Program-made: the position numbers and the translations under genes
Assembly (NCBI RefSeq): GCF_013391415.1
Contig: NZ_JACAXB010000007.1
Location: 89,507 to 153,506 of the forward strand
Direction: 5' to 3'
DNA: 64,000 nt
Source of the DNA: Aquitalea sp. LB_tupeE
Lineage (GTDB): Bacteria > Pseudomonadota > Gammaproteobacteria > Burkholderiales > Chromobacteriaceae
The notes under the pieces: model-generated
Databases searched by the model: none
What the model was told of the DNA's origin: nothing
What the model saw: only the letters and a program-made list of their open reading frames with translations
Shown here: positions 8,392-17,394 of the stretch, one piece after another
Layout of the letters: each line of letters starts with the position of its first letter
Position numbering within the stretch: the stretch's first letter is position 1

Positions 8392-9419
8392 TGATGACAC
8401 TGCGCATTCAATCGCAAGTTTCGCTCAAACCGCATAACACTTTTGGCATGGACGTTAGCGCTGCCCATTTCTGTCAGCTGGACGATCTGGCGCAGTTGCC
8501 TATCCTGCTAGCCGATGTCCGCTTCCGACAAGGCCCGGTGCTGTGGCTGGGTGGCGGCAGCAATCTGTTGCTGACGCAAGACTACCCGGGCCTGGTGGTC
8601 AAACTGGCCCTGCGCGGCATCCAGCTGCTGGAAGACCATGGCGACAAGCTGCTGGTGCAAGCTGCCGCCGGGGAAAACTGGCATGATTTTGTACGCTACT
8701 GCCTGCAGCAAGGCTGGTACGGACTGGAAAACCTCAGCCTGATTCCCGGCACGGTGGGCGCTTGCCCTGTACAGAATATCGGTGCCTATGGCGTGGAAGT
8801 GAAGGACCGCATTACCCAGGTGGTGTGTGCCGATTTGCAAGCCCATGGTGCTGAAGTCGTACTGGAGAATACCGACTGCCGCTTTGCCTATCGCGACAGC
8901 GTTTTCAAGCATGAAGCCGCCGGTCGGCTGCTGGTGACCGCCGTGCGCTTCCAGCTGACTCGCCAGCCGCAACTGAAAACGGCCTATGGCGACATCCAGC
9001 AGGAGCTGGACAAACGTGGCATCAGCCACCCCACACCGCTGGATGTCAGCGATGTGGTGATGGCCATCCGTGCCAGCAAGCTGCCCAACCCGGCCGAGCT
9101 TGGCAATGCCGGCAGCTTCTTTAAGAATCCGGTGATCGGACAGGATCAGGCCGCTGAGCTATTGCAGCGCTTCCCGACCTTGCCCCACTACCCGGCCGGG
9201 CCTGGCAAGGTGAAACTGGCAGCCGGCTGGCTGATTGATCAGGCAGGCCTGAAAGGCTACCGCCAGGGCGACGCCGCCGTACACGACCGCCAGGCACTGG
9301 TGCTGGTGAATCACGGGGCCGCCAGCGGCAGCCAGATGTGGGCATTGGCACGCCATGTGCAGGACACGGTACGCCAGCGTTACGGCGTGGAACTGGAAGC
9401 CGAACCGCTGGTCTTGTAA
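8391..9419 (+). CDS. murB: UDP-N-acetylenolpyruvoylglucosamine reductase
   Basis: MurB (342 aa) reduces UDP-GlcNAc-enolpyruvate to UDP-MurNAc with NADPH and FAD in peptidoglycan synthesis. The FAD-binding segment VLWLGGGSNLL, the LSLIPGTVGACPVQNIGAYG signature, YRDSVFK, and GSFFKNP containing the catalytic serine are present. Length and the long C-terminal region match the E. coli type I enzyme. The ATG lies inside the MATE stop (ATGA). A second ATG directly follows it, so the start could be one codon later. Confidence 0.96.
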   Translation: MMTLRIQSQVSLKPHNTFGMDVSAAHFCQLDDLAQLPILLADVRFRQGPVLWLGGGSNLLLTQDYPGLVVKLALRGIQLLEDHGDKLLVQAAAGENWHDFVRYCLQQGWYGLENLSLIPGTVGACPVQNIGAYGVEVKDRITQVVCADLQAHGAEVVLENTDCRFAYRDSVFKHEAAGRLLVTAVRFQLTRQPQLKTAYGDIQQELDKRGISHPTPLDVSDVVMAIRASKLPNPAELGNAGSFFKNPVIGQDQAAELLQRFPTLPHYPAGPGKVKLAAGWLIDQAGLKGYRQGDAAVHDRQALVLVNHGAASGSQMWALARHVQDTVRQRYGVELEAEPLVL

Positions 9420-9445
9420 CACCCGGCTTTTTACAGGAAAAAAAC

Positions 9446-10069
9446 ATGCAAGCGACACGACACGGCAAGCGGCCGGTGCTGGTTTTTGATCTGGGTGGTG
9501 TGCTGGTGGACTGGAACGGCATCGACCCCTTGATGGCCGTGTCGCAAGGTCGGCTGGAACGCGAACAAGCCAGGCAGTTCTGGATGCATACGCCGGAGGT
9601 GGCGCTGCTGGATACCGGCCGGGTGACACCGGAAGAATTCGCCCGGCTGATGGATGAACGGCTGCAACTGGGACTGGGCACTGCGGCCATGCTGCAAGCG
9701 CTGGATGACTGGCTGCAAGGCCCCTACCCCGGCGTACGCGAGCTGCTGCAACAACTGCACCCCCGCTACCGCCTGGCCGTGCTCAGCAATAATAATGCGC
9801 TGCACTGGGGCAAGATCGAGCGCCAGTTCGACATCCTGCCCTTGTTTGAAACCTGCTTTGCCTCACACCACATGGGCTTGCGCAAGCCGGACCTGGCTGT
9901 TTACCAGCATGTGCAACAAGCCTTGCAGGCAGATGCTGCCGACATCATCTTTTTTGATGACAACATCGAATGCGTGCACAGCGCCAGGCAAGCAGGCTGG
10001 CAGGCCTGCCACACCGTCGGTTTTGACGCGGTGCGACAGGCGGTGCAGGCGCAAGGCTTACTGGACTGA
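9446..10069 (+). CDS. HAD-family hydrolase, YihX-like
   Basis: A 207-residue haloacid dehalogenase-superfamily protein. Motif I FDLGGVLVDW holds the nucleophilic aspartate (the second acid of DxD is replaced, as in the YihX group). VLSNNN is motif II, and LRKPDLAVYQH with IIFFDDNIE supplies motifs III and IV. YihX of E. coli is an alpha-D-glucose-1-phosphate phosphatase, but substrate specificity in this group drifts readily. The frame is open upstream into murB; ATG 9446 is chosen for the AGGA site before it. Confidence 0.88.
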   Translation: MQATRHGKRPVLVFDLGGVLVDWNGIDPLMAVSQGRLEREQARQFWMHTPEVALLDTGRVTPEEFARLMDERLQLGLGTAAMLQALDDWLQGPYPGVRELLQQLHPRYRLAVLSNNNALHWGKIERQFDILPLFETCFASHHMGLRKPDLAVYQHVQQALQADAADIIFFDDNIECVHSARQAGWQACHTVGFDAVRQAVQAQGLLD

Positions 10070-10074
10070 ACCCA

Positions 10075-10455
10075 TCAGAACAGCCCGGCAGCACTGACAA
10101 ACAACAGCACCACCGTGGCATAGCCACCCAGCCAGCACAGCGAGCGCAGCGTGGCCTTGTCACTGAGGTAGCACAAGCCATGGCCCAGTCGCAGCAGCAC
10201 GTACACCACGGCCAGCAAGTCTAGCCGGGCAACGGGCACCTTCATCAGCCAGGCCAGCAACATGGCTGCAGCATAGCTGGGAAAAGCTTCCCAGGCATTC
10301 TGCTGCGCCCAGTTGGCACGCTGACGCCAGCCCGTGGCCGCTGCCAGCACCACACGTGGCTGATGGTTGTCATACGGAGCCCCGGCCTTGGCCAGCGCCG
10401 TCCACAACAAGGGCAAGAAAGAAACCAGCAAGATACTCCACAGCGCAAACGGCAT
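10075..10455 (-). CDS. MAPEG-family membrane protein
   Basis: A 126-residue four-helix membrane protein of the MAPEG superfamily. The motif GWRQRANWAQQNAWEAFPSY (about residues 42-61) corresponds to the conserved RxxxNxxE region, and a second conserved stretch is VLLRLGHGLCYL. Bacterial members are mostly uncharacterised; some have glutathione transferase activity. ATG 10455 is preferred over an upstream GTG because AGGAG sits five bases before it. It converges on the HAD gene with only five bases between them. Confidence 0.85.
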   Translation of the reverse strand: MPFALWSILLVSFLPLLWTALAKAGAPYDNHQPRVVLAAATGWRQRANWAQQNAWEAFPSYAAAMLLAWLMKVPVARLDLLAVVYVLLRLGHGLCYLSDKATLRSLCWLGGYATVVLLFVSAAGLF

Positions 10456-10500
10456 GACCACTCCTTGTAACAGGACAACATTGCAGGTATTTCGCCGAGA

Positions 10501-11172
10501 TCACCAGCGCGATCCCGAACCCAGATAAGCGGCATCATCAAAAGTGCTGACCCAGTGCGGGCGATACACCACCAGCACGGCCATGGCCAGGCCACTGGTA
10601 AAGGCCTCGGACCAAGACAGCAGAAAGTAAAACGGCAAGGCTTCTTCCATCAGGTAATCCCAGGCATAGACAGCATGGCCGCCCAGCAGCAGCATGCCGG
10701 CCAATGCGCTGCAAAACAGGCTGAGCCCACCGGCGATGAAAGCATTGATGAACACATAGACAAACAACTGGGCCGGCAGCTTGCGGCGCGCCAGTTGCAA
10801 CAGGCCTGCCGTCACCGCAACCGGCACCGCCGCACCACACCACCAGTCCAGGCCCAGCGCCAGCCAGTCGCCATGCCCGCCTGCCGCCAGCGCCAGCAAC
10901 AATACGGCCAGACCCAGCAGGGCCAGCCAGGGGCCCATCAGCAAGGTCAGCACCGTTGTCCCCAGCATATGGAAGGACAAGCCCGGTTTGAGCCCGCCAC
11001 GCATCAGCCACAGGCCCAGCAAAACCACCACCGCGCCCAGCCAGGCATTGCTGGCACCGGCATCCAGCGTACGCCAGCGAACGCGTGTGGCGGCAAAACC
11101 CAGCAGCAGGCCGGCAGCAGCCATGGCGACATAAAGCAGCCATGTGGGAAACAGTACAGCAGGCAAATCCAT
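10501..11172 (-). CDS. CbiM-like membrane protein
   Basis: A 223-residue polytopic membrane protein with about six or seven hydrophobic segments. The central stretch FHMLGTTVLTLLMGPWLALLG matches the CbiM/ECF-permease pattern of cobalt and nickel uptake components, as in the uncharacterised betaproteobacterial branch. No ATPase or CbiQ partner and no recognisable cobalamin riboswitch lie nearby, so the transported substrate is open. ATG 11172 is preceded by GGAG at five bases. It is divergent from nadC. Confidence 0.7.
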   Translation of the reverse strand: MDLPAVLFPTWLLYVAMAAAGLLLGFAATRVRWRTLDAGASNAWLGAVVVLLGLWLMRGGLKPGLSFHMLGTTVLTLLMGPWLALLGLAVLLLALAAGGHGDWLALGLDWWCGAAVPVAVTAGLLQLARRKLPAQLFVYVFINAFIAGGLSLFCSALAGMLLLGGHAVYAWDYLMEEALPFYFLLSWSEAFTSGLAMAVLVVYRPHWVSTFDDAAYLGSGSRW

Positions 11173-11280
11173 ACATTCTCCAGCCTGACAGTGTGCTGCG
11201 CATGATACCACCACGACGATAAGCCCCACAGCCAGCGCGCGGCTGGGTACAATAATGCTTTTTTAAGCCTGAGTTCCGAC

Positions 11281-12123
11281 ATGAGCAAACAGCCAGCCAA
11301 CCATCTTATTGCCCAACAAGTCAGCATTGCGCTGGCCGAGGATATTGGTCAGGCCGACTGGACCGCCCAGCTGATTGATCGGAGCGCGGAAAGCAGCGCC
11401 ACGGTGTTGCTGCGTGAAGATGCCGTGATTTGCGGCAAGGCCTGGTTTGAAGAATGCTTTCGTCAGGTAGACGAGCGTTGCAGTGTATTGTGGCAGGTGC
11501 GCGAAGGCCGCAAGGTGGCGGCCGGCACGGTGCTATGTGAAATCAGCGGCCCGGCCCGCGCGCTGCTCACCGCCGAGCGCTCCGCTTTGAATTTCCTGCA
11601 AACCCTGTCCGCCGTTGCCACCCAGACCCGCCGTTATGTGGATGTGGTAGCCGGCACCCGCGCCCGCATCCTGGACACCCGCAAGACCCTGCCCGGCCTG
11701 CGCCTGGCGCAAAAGTACGCCGTCACCGTGGGCGGCGGCGACAATCAGCGCATCGGCCTCTACGACGGCATCCTGATCAAGGAAAACCACATCATGGCAG
11801 CCGGTGGCATTGCCCAGGCACTGGAACAGGCCTTCCGCATCATTCCGCCAGGCGTTTCCTTGCAGATTGAAGTGGAAAACCTGGACGAGCTGCAACAGGC
11901 GCTGGACGGTGGTGCCCAGCTCGTCCTGCTGGACAATATGTCGCTGGATGACATGCGTCGCGCGGTGGAATTGAGCGCGGGCAAGGCCTTGCTGGAAGCC
12001 TCCGGCGGTGTGGACATGGACACCGTGCGTGCCATTGCCGAAACCGGTGTCGACCGCATTTCCATCGGCAAGCTGACCAAGGACATCCAGGCCATCGACC
12101 TGTCCATGCGCTTCGCCGTCTAG
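11281..12123 (+). CDS. nadC: Quinolinate phosphoribosyltransferase
   Basis: NadC (280 aa) converts quinolinate and PRPP to nicotinate mononucleotide in de novo NAD synthesis. Visible motifs are the N-terminal [27 protein letters not shown], the PRPP-site segment [18 protein letters not shown] with GGGDNQR, and IKENHI. All are standard for type II phosphoribosyltransferases. It is followed by a strong terminator, so it is probably monocistronic. Confidence 0.97.
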   Translation: MSKQPANHLIAQQVSIALAEDIGQADWTAQLIDRSAESSATVLLREDAVICGKAWFEECFRQVDERCSVLWQVREGRKVAAGTVLCEISGPARALLTAERSALNFLQTLSAVATQTRRYVDVVAGTRARILDTRKTLPGLRLAQKYAVTVGGGDNQRIGLYDGILIKENHIMAAGGIAQALEQAFRIIPPGVSLQIEVENLDELQQALDGGAQLVLLDNMSLDDMRRAVELSAGKALLEASGGVDMDTVRAIAETGVDRISIGKLTKDIQAIDLSMRFAV

Positions 12124-12135
12124 TCCGGCCACAGG

Positions 12136-12180
12136 GGACAATGCACGGACAACAGTCCGACATTGTCCTTTTGTCGTTTT
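12136..12180 (+). terminator. nadC terminator
   Basis: An outer eight-base stem (12136-12143 with 12161-12168) encloses an inner CGGAC/GTCCG stem around an AACA loop, followed by a T-rich tail. Confidence 0.85.
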
Positions 12181-12248
12181 AAGGGATATACCACATAAGG
12201 CAGCCTGCGCATTGCAGGCCCCAATTCATTACCAGGGAAACCGCACAC

Positions 12249-14117
12249 TTGCCCACGCTATTCCAGGACAAGGGCAGCTTAGCCAAATGGTTGGCCGCCA
12301 TCTTTCTGCTCAGCACACTGCTGGTGGTCGTCCTCGACCTGGCAGGCACGCGGCAGCAAGGGGAAAGCGAAGCGCGCAACCAGGCAGCGGGCTTGTCGCA
12401 GCTGTTGGAAGAACGCCTGTCATCCGGCCTACGCGAAACCAACCTGATCCTGAAAAGCGCCAGTGACAGCAATCTGGTGCAAATGCTGCTGAACAAACAC
12501 ATGCTGAGCCTGGATCAGCAACAGCGCATCGACCTGCTGCTGCAGGGCAAGCTGCGCCAGATGCCGCAGCTCAAGCAGATCGACATTCTGGATAGCGCTT
12601 GTTATGTGCTGTATTCCACTCAACACAATAACCCCGGCTCACAGCTGAAAACGGACTATTGCCGCTGGTTTCACCGCAATGGCAATCAGGATGGCAGCTT
12701 TACCTCCACCCGTCAGGACCATGGCCAGGATGGAATTGTGCTGGTGCAAAAGCTGCTGAATCAGGACGACGAAGCAGTGGGCATGGTGGTGGGCATTCTG
12801 GACCGCCATTTCTTTCAGACCGAAGTTGCCAAACTGCCGGTAGGCCGCTTTGGCGAAATCCTGGTACTAGACCAGCGCCAGGTATTGCAAGCCAGCTGGC
12901 CTGCGCAGAACAGCCATTCCGAACAGCCGCTGAACGAACTGCAAAGTACCGATGTGCTGGAGCGCCACGACAACTACCTGCAGTTTCGTGCCAGCTCTAT
13001 CCTGGACCAGGAAATCCGCCTGTACAGCTCGCGCCTGATGGAAGGCTTCCCTTTCCGCGTGGTGGTGGGCATTGCCGAGCGTGACTTCACCCGTGCCTAC
13101 CATGACAAGGCAACGCTGGCGATACTGGCCTGGCTGTTTACCGCCGCGCTGACCCTGATCACGCTGCGCAGTCATCTGGCCAGCATCCGGCAGAACCGCT
13201 TGCTATCCGCCAGTGCCGCCCGTATCCGCGAAAGCGAGGAACTGGCACGACTCACGCTGGATACCGCACCGGTGGCCCTGATTCTGGTCGCGACGCAAAC
13301 CATGCGCATCCTGCGTGCCAATGCCCCGGCGCGCGACATGCTGCAGATTCCCCCTGCCCCGTTGCGACATGATCGCCAGCCCGCGCTGCTGGATCTGCCC
13401 TTGCATCTGGAGCCGGTCAATGAATGGCTGCGCAACGGGGAAGCGGTGGCCAACCGGGAAACCGAGCTGCAACGAGAGGACCAGACCCGTTTCTGGGCAA
13501 TTGTCTCGGTAGAATTGATGCCCAGCCGGGAAACCCCGGCCGCGCTGATTGCCTTGTACGACATCTCCCAGCGCAAGGCGCTGGAAAACGAGCTGGAAGA
13601 AAAAAACCGTCTGCTCAATGAAATGGCCATCACCGACCCGCTCACCCGGCTGTGCAACCGTCGGCATGCCGACCAGACGCTGCGGGAAGAGCTGCAACGC
13701 TGTGAACGCTACAGCCAGCCGATGTCAGTGGCAGTATTCGATATCGACCATTTCAAGCAGTTCAATGACCGCTTTGGTCATCAGGCCGGGGACAATGTGC
13801 TGCTGGCGGTGGCCAATGCGCTGATCGACTGCACGCGCAGCATGGACGTGTGTGCCCGCATCGGTGGCGAAGAATTCCTGGTGATTTTCCCCTGCACCCG
13901 CTTGCGCGATGCAGAAAAAGTCATGGCGCGGGTGCAGCAGGTATTGGCTGGCACCGTGTTTCCGTTCACCGATGAAAAAGTCACCTTCAGCGGCGGGATC
14001 ACCGACTGGCGGCCAGGAGACAACCCGTCGAGCATGCTCAGCCGTGCCGACAAGCTGCTGTACGAGGCCAAGATGGCCGGTCGCGACCTGATGCTCAGCG
14101 ACGGCAACCCGGAATGA
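12249..14117 (+). CDS. Membrane-bound diguanylate cyclase with sensory and PAS regions
   Basis: A 622-residue protein expected to make cyclic di-GMP. It has an N-terminal membrane helix (about 12-32), a periplasmic Cache-like sensor region to about 280, a second helix (about 285-305), a PAS-like region (about 330-450) and a GGDEF domain (about 455-620). The active-site motif is GGEEF (539-543). RSMD (530-533) sits at the inhibitory-site position, so product inhibition should be intact. No EAL domain is present. The start is inferred as TTG 12249, since no ATG or GTG fits before the first helix; an AGGGA lies about twelve bases upstream. The ligand is unknown. Confidence 0.88.
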   Translation: MPTLFQDKGSLAKWLAAIFLLSTLLVVVLDLAGTRQQGESEARNQAAGLSQLLEERLSSGLRETNLILKSASDSNLVQMLLNKHMLSLDQQQRIDLLLQGKLRQMPQLKQIDILDSACYVLYSTQHNNPGSQLKTDYCRWFHRNGNQDGSFTSTRQDHGQDGIVLVQKLLNQDDEAVGMVVGILDRHFFQTEVAKLPVGRFGEILVLDQRQVLQASWPAQNSHSEQPLNELQSTDVLERHDNYLQFRASSILDQEIRLYSSRLMEGFPFRVVVGIAERDFTRAYHDKATLAILAWLFTAALTLITLRSHLASIRQNRLLSASAARIRESEELARLTLDTAPVALILVATQTMRILRANAPARDMLQIPPAPLRHDRQPALLDLPLHLEPVNEWLRNGEAVANRETELQREDQTRFWAIVSVELMPSRETPAALIALYDISQRKALENELEEKNRLLNEMAITDPLTRLCNRRHADQTLREELQRCERYSQPMSVAVFDIDHFKQFNDRFGHQAGDNVLLAVANALIDCTRSMDVCARIGGEEFLVIFPCTRLRDAEKVMARVQQVLAGTVFPFTDEKVTFSGGITDWRPGDNPSSMLSRADKLLYEAKMAGRDLMLSDGNPE

Positions 14118-14139
14118 CAGATCGCCAGGTCAGCACCAA

Positions 14140-14754
14140 TCAGCGCTGACCCAGCGCCTGCGCCAGCAAGCGCAGCATGGCCGCAGTAGCACCCCAGATG
14201 GTGTAGTGCTGCCACTGCATGGCCAGATACTGACCACGCACGCCGTCACGTTCGTAACTGTGCTTCTCGTACTGACGCCCGTCCAGCGCCAGCGTCAGCG
14301 GCACCTCGAATACCTCGGCCACTTCCCCCGGTTCCGGGCGCAACTGCAAGGGCGGCTGCAACATGGCCACCACAGGCGTCACGACAAAATCGGTAATGGT
14401 GACATACTGCGGTAGCGTGCCCAGCACCGTCACGCCATCGGCCGCCAGGCCAATTTCCTCCTGCGCTTCGCGCAGTGCTGCCGCAATGACCGAACTATCC
14501 ATGGCATCCACCTTGCCACCCGGAAAGCTCACCTGCCCGGCATGGGTGGACAGCGATTCCGTCCGGCGCGTCAGCAACACGGTAGGGCCGCTGTCATGCC
14601 ACACCAGCGGTACCAGTACCGCCGCCGGACGCTGTTTCGCCCCGGCCACCCGCCAGGGAATGTCCCCGGCACGACCATCAAACTCGAACCCTGCCAGACG
14701 CTGGCGTATCCAGGCCTGGGCCTCCACCATTTCAGCCGGCCACATGGCTGTCAT
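14140..14754 (-). CDS. Nudix hydrolase, CoA-pyrophosphatase type
   Basis: A 204-residue Nudix protein resembling NudL/YeaB-type coenzyme A pyrophosphatases. The CoA-branch segment LLTRRTESLSTHAGQVSFPGG precedes a Nudix box that continues to ALREAQEEIGL, with the metal-binding glutamates. Members hydrolyse CoA to phosphopantetheine and 3',5'-ADP. The four-base overlap with the stop of the upstream membrane-protein gene suggests coupled translation. Confidence 0.9.
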   Translation of the reverse strand: MTAMWPAEMVEAQAWIRQRLAGFEFDGRAGDIPWRVAGAKQRPAAVLVPLVWHDSGPTVLLTRRTESLSTHAGQVSFPGGKVDAMDSSVIAAALREAQEEIGLAADGVTVLGTLPQYVTITDFVVTPVVAMLQPPLQLRPEPGEVAEVFEVPLTLALDGRQYEKHSYERDGVRGQYLAMQWQHYTIWGATAAMLRLLAQALGQR

Positions 14755-15395
14755 CCTTGTTTTGATTGCGGGCCAATCTTGGGCAGGGCCAGCTCGCTCC
14801 AGTGTGCAAACAGGCGAATGGCCAGACCAAGCACAAACAGCAACTGCAACATCCAGCTGGTGACCCAGGTCAACTGGTCCAGCACAAACAAAGCACCAGC
14901 TACCAGTATGGACACGGTGCCGTAAAAATCCTTGTGCAGGATGAAGGGAATGTCATTCACCATCATGTCACGCACCACACCGCCACCCACGGCGGTAATG
15001 AAACCCAGCAACACCACGCCAAATGCGTTCAGGTCGTACATCAGCCCCACCTGGGCACCGGTCATGCTGAAGGCAACCAGGCCGAGCGAATCGGCAATGA
15101 TGAACAGGCGGTCCAGCGTGCGGCTCTGCCGCCGGTGCAAGCGCAGCAAGACCGACAACAACAGGGTAGCGGCGATGATGGCGAGGCTGCTGTAATTGAA
15201 GAACACCAGGGGCACCCTTGCCACCAGTACATCACGCAAAATGCCGCCTCCAATGGCAGTGAGCAGGGCCACCACCACAATGCCCAGCAAATCCAGCTGC
15301 TTGCGCACGCCGATCAGATAACCGGAAAAAGCAAAAGCAACAGTGCCAATGGCGGAGAACAACTCCATCTGGAAAAAACGGCTACTGAATTCCAT
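14751..15395 (-). CDS. TRIC-like (YadS / UPF0126) membrane protein
   Basis: A 214-residue protein with about seven membrane helices and the internally repeated glycine motif of this family, TAIGGGILRD near residue 50 and TAVGGGVVRD near residue 130. Related bacterial proteins form trimeric potassium-selective channels similar to the TRIC channels of animal endoplasmic reticulum. The reading frame is open to 15455, and that ATG has a good GGGAGA site, but it lies upstream of the rho terminator hairpin. ATG 15395 or 15368 fits the family N-terminus better, so the start is uncertain. Confidence 0.85.
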   Translation of the reverse strand: MEFSSRFFQMELFSAIGTVAFAFSGYLIGVRKQLDLLGIVVVALLTAIGGGILRDVLVARVPLVFFNYSSLAIIAATLLLSVLLRLHRRQSRTLDRLFIIADSLGLVAFSMTGAQVGLMYDLNAFGVVLLGFITAVGGGVVRDMMVNDIPFILHKDFYGTVSILVAGALFVLDQLTWVTSWMLQLLFVLGLAIRLFAHWSELALPKIGPQSKQG

Positions 15396-15412
15396 CTGCA
15401 AGCAATACCATG

Positions 15413-15441
15413 AAAAACGCCAGACCTGCTCAGGTCCGGCG
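15413..15441 (-). terminator. rho terminator
   Basis: On the minus strand an 11-bp stem (15418-15428 with 15431-15441, one mismatch) with a two-base loop is followed by TTTTT. It lies between rho and the TRIC-like gene. Confidence 0.85.
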
Positions 15442-15485
15442 TCGGGTTCATTCATTATCTCCCTGGCGGGAAAACCGCGTCAGGT

Positions 15486-16742
15486 TTAGCGACGCATGGA
15501 GTCGAAGAAGGCCAGGTTGGACTTGGTGGCCTTGATTTTGTCCTGCAGGAATTCCATCGCCTCGATGTCATCCATCGGGTACAGCAATTTGCGCAGCACC
15601 CAGATGCGTTGCAGCTGGTCTTGCGGCACCAGCAGCTCTTCACGACGGGTGCCGGAACGATTGATGTTCAGCGCCGGGAAAATACGTTTTTCCGCCATGC
15701 GACGTTCCAGATGGATTTCGCAGTTGCCGGTGCCCTTGAATTCTTCGTAGATCACATCGTCCATGCGGCTGCCGGTGTCGATCAGCGCAGTGGCGATGAT
15801 GGTCAGGCTGCCGCCCTCTTCCACATTACGTGCGGCACCGAAGAAGCGCTTGGGGCGCTGCAGGGCGTTGGCATCCACACCACCGGTCAGTACCTTGCCG
15901 GAAGCCGGTACCACGGTGTTGTAGGCGCGTGCCAGACGGGTGATGGAGTCCAGCAAGATGACCACGTCCTTCTTGTGCTCGACCAGACGCTTGGCCTTTT
16001 CGATCACCATTTCGGCAACCTGCACGTGGCGGGTGGCCGGCTCGTCGAAGGTGGAGGACACAACCTCACCCTTCACCGAGCGCTGCATTTCGGTCACTTC
16101 TTCCGGACGTTCGTCAATCAGCAGCACAATCATCACCGCTTCCGGGTGATTGGCAGTGATGGCGTGGGCAATGTGTTGCAGCATCACGGTCTTACCGGAT
16201 TTCGGCGGTGCCACCAGCAAGGCGCGCTGGCCTTTGCCAATGGGCGAAATCAGGTCGATGATGCGGCCGGTGATGTTTTCCTCGGCGCGGATATCGCGCT
16301 CCAGCTTGAACTGTTCGGTCGGGAACAGCGGCGTGAGGTTTTCAAACAGGATCTTGTGTTTGGAGTTCTCCGGCGGCTCGCCATTGACCTTGTCCACCTT
16401 CACCAGTGCGAAATAGCGCTCGCCGTCCTTGGGGGTACGGATTTCGCCTTCGATCGAGTCACCGGTATGCAGATTGAAGCGGCGGATCTGCGACGGGCTG
16501 ACATAAATGTCATCCGGGCCGGCCAGATACGAGGTATCCGGGCTGCGCAAGAATCCGAAGCCGTCCGGCAGCACTTCCAGGGTGCCCTCGCCGAAGATGC
16601 TTTCGCCTTTTTTGGCCTGGTTTTTCAGAAGCGCAAAGATGAGGTCTTGTTTGCGCAGGCGGTTCGCGCCCTCGATCTCGTTGGAAATAGCCATTTCCAC
16701 GAGCTGGGATACATGAAGGTGTTTGAGGTCAGATAAATGCAT
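15486..16742 (-). CDS. rho: Transcription termination factor Rho
   Basis: Rho (418 aa) is the hexameric RNA-dependent ATPase that ends transcription at C-rich sites. The N-terminal RNA-binding region includes [22 protein letters not shown], and the ATPase core shows Walker [23 protein letters not shown], and [13 protein letters not shown]. Length equals the standard form, with no insertion domain. It lies downstream of trxA on the same strand, with about 120 bases between, in the common trxA-rho order. Confidence 0.98.
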   Translation of the reverse strand: MHLSDLKHLHVSQLVEMAISNEIEGANRLRKQDLIFALLKNQAKKGESIFGEGTLEVLPDGFGFLRSPDTSYLAGPDDIYVSPSQIRRFNLHTGDSIEGEIRTPKDGERYFALVKVDKVNGEPPENSKHKILFENLTPLFPTEQFKLERDIRAEENITGRIIDLISPIGKGQRALLVAPPKSGKTVMLQHIAHAITANHPEAVMIVLLIDERPEEVTEMQRSVKGEVVSSTFDEPATRHVQVAEMVIEKAKRLVEHKKDVVILLDSITRLARAYNTVVPASGKVLTGGVDANALQRPKRFFGAARNVEEGGSLTIIATALIDTGSRMDDVIYEEFKGTGNCEIHLERRMAEKRIFPALNINRSGTRREELLVPQDQLQRIWVLRKLLYPMDDIEAMEFLQDKIKATKSNLAFFDSMRR

Positions 16743-16810
16743 AGCGGCCGTTGGTCGACTCGTAAAGATTGAGCAGAACGCTGTTTGTGAGGTGTGGGTG
16801 CAGACAAGAG

Positions 16811-16834
16811 ACAGGCGGCTGATGTGCCGCCTGT
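16811..16834 (-). terminator. Hairpin between trxA and rho
   Basis: A perfect nine-base stem (16811-16819 with 16826-16834). No clear T-run follows on the minus strand, so it may be a weak terminator or an attenuator in the rho leader. Confidence 0.5.
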
Positions 16835-16863
16835 TTGAAGAAATTCAGCTGAGGATAGACGCT

Positions 16864-17190
16864 TTAGATGTGGCTGTCAATGAAGGCGGCCAGCTGGCTC
16901 TTGGCCAGTGCACCTACCTTGGTGGCGGCAACCTGGCCGTCCTTGAAGATCATCAGGGTCGGGATGCCGCGGATGCCGAATTTCGGCGGGGTCAGTTCGT
17001 TCTGGTCGATGTTCAGCTTGGCCACTTTCAGGCGACCGGCGTATTCCTTGGCCACTTCGTCCAGGATGGGGGCGATCATCTTGCAAGGACCGCACCATTC
17101 AGCCCAGTAGTCGACCAGAACCGGCACATCGGCCTTCAGGACGTCTTGTTCAAAGGAGTCGTCGGTTACGTGCAGGATAAGATCGCTCAT
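16864..17190 (-). CDS. trxA: Thioredoxin 1
   Basis: Thioredoxin (108 aa), the general cytoplasmic disulfide reductant. The active site WCGPC covers residues 32-36, followed by the usual [20 protein letters not shown] and the cis-proline segment [15 protein letters not shown] good GAGGAAG ribosome site precedes ATG 17190. It is upstream of rho. Confidence 0.97.
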   Translation of the reverse strand: MSDLILHVTDDSFEQDVLKADVPVLVDYWAEWCGPCKMIAPILDEVAKEYAGRLKVAKLNIDQNELTPPKFGIRGIPTLMIFKDGQVAATKVGALAKSQLAAFIDSHI

Positions 17191-17394
17191 GGCTTCCTCT
17201 AGTATTCGGGGTGGTTTGCAGTATCAATAGCCGTTGATGGTAACAATTGACTGAGCGTGGAGCAACCGCCGTCTGGTGGCGGCAGCGGCAGAATCCACCC
17301 ACGGCCGCCCTGCCGGGCGCAGCGTGTGGCACATCAGGAAATGCATGCAAGAATTCGGCTAGTCAACTGACAATGGGAGCAGACCCCGCTATTT

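Noticed and set aside
12249..14117. The GGDEF protein as a degenerate receptor
   Set aside because: GGEEF and the RSMD inhibitory site are both intact, so it should be an active, feedback-inhibited cyclase.
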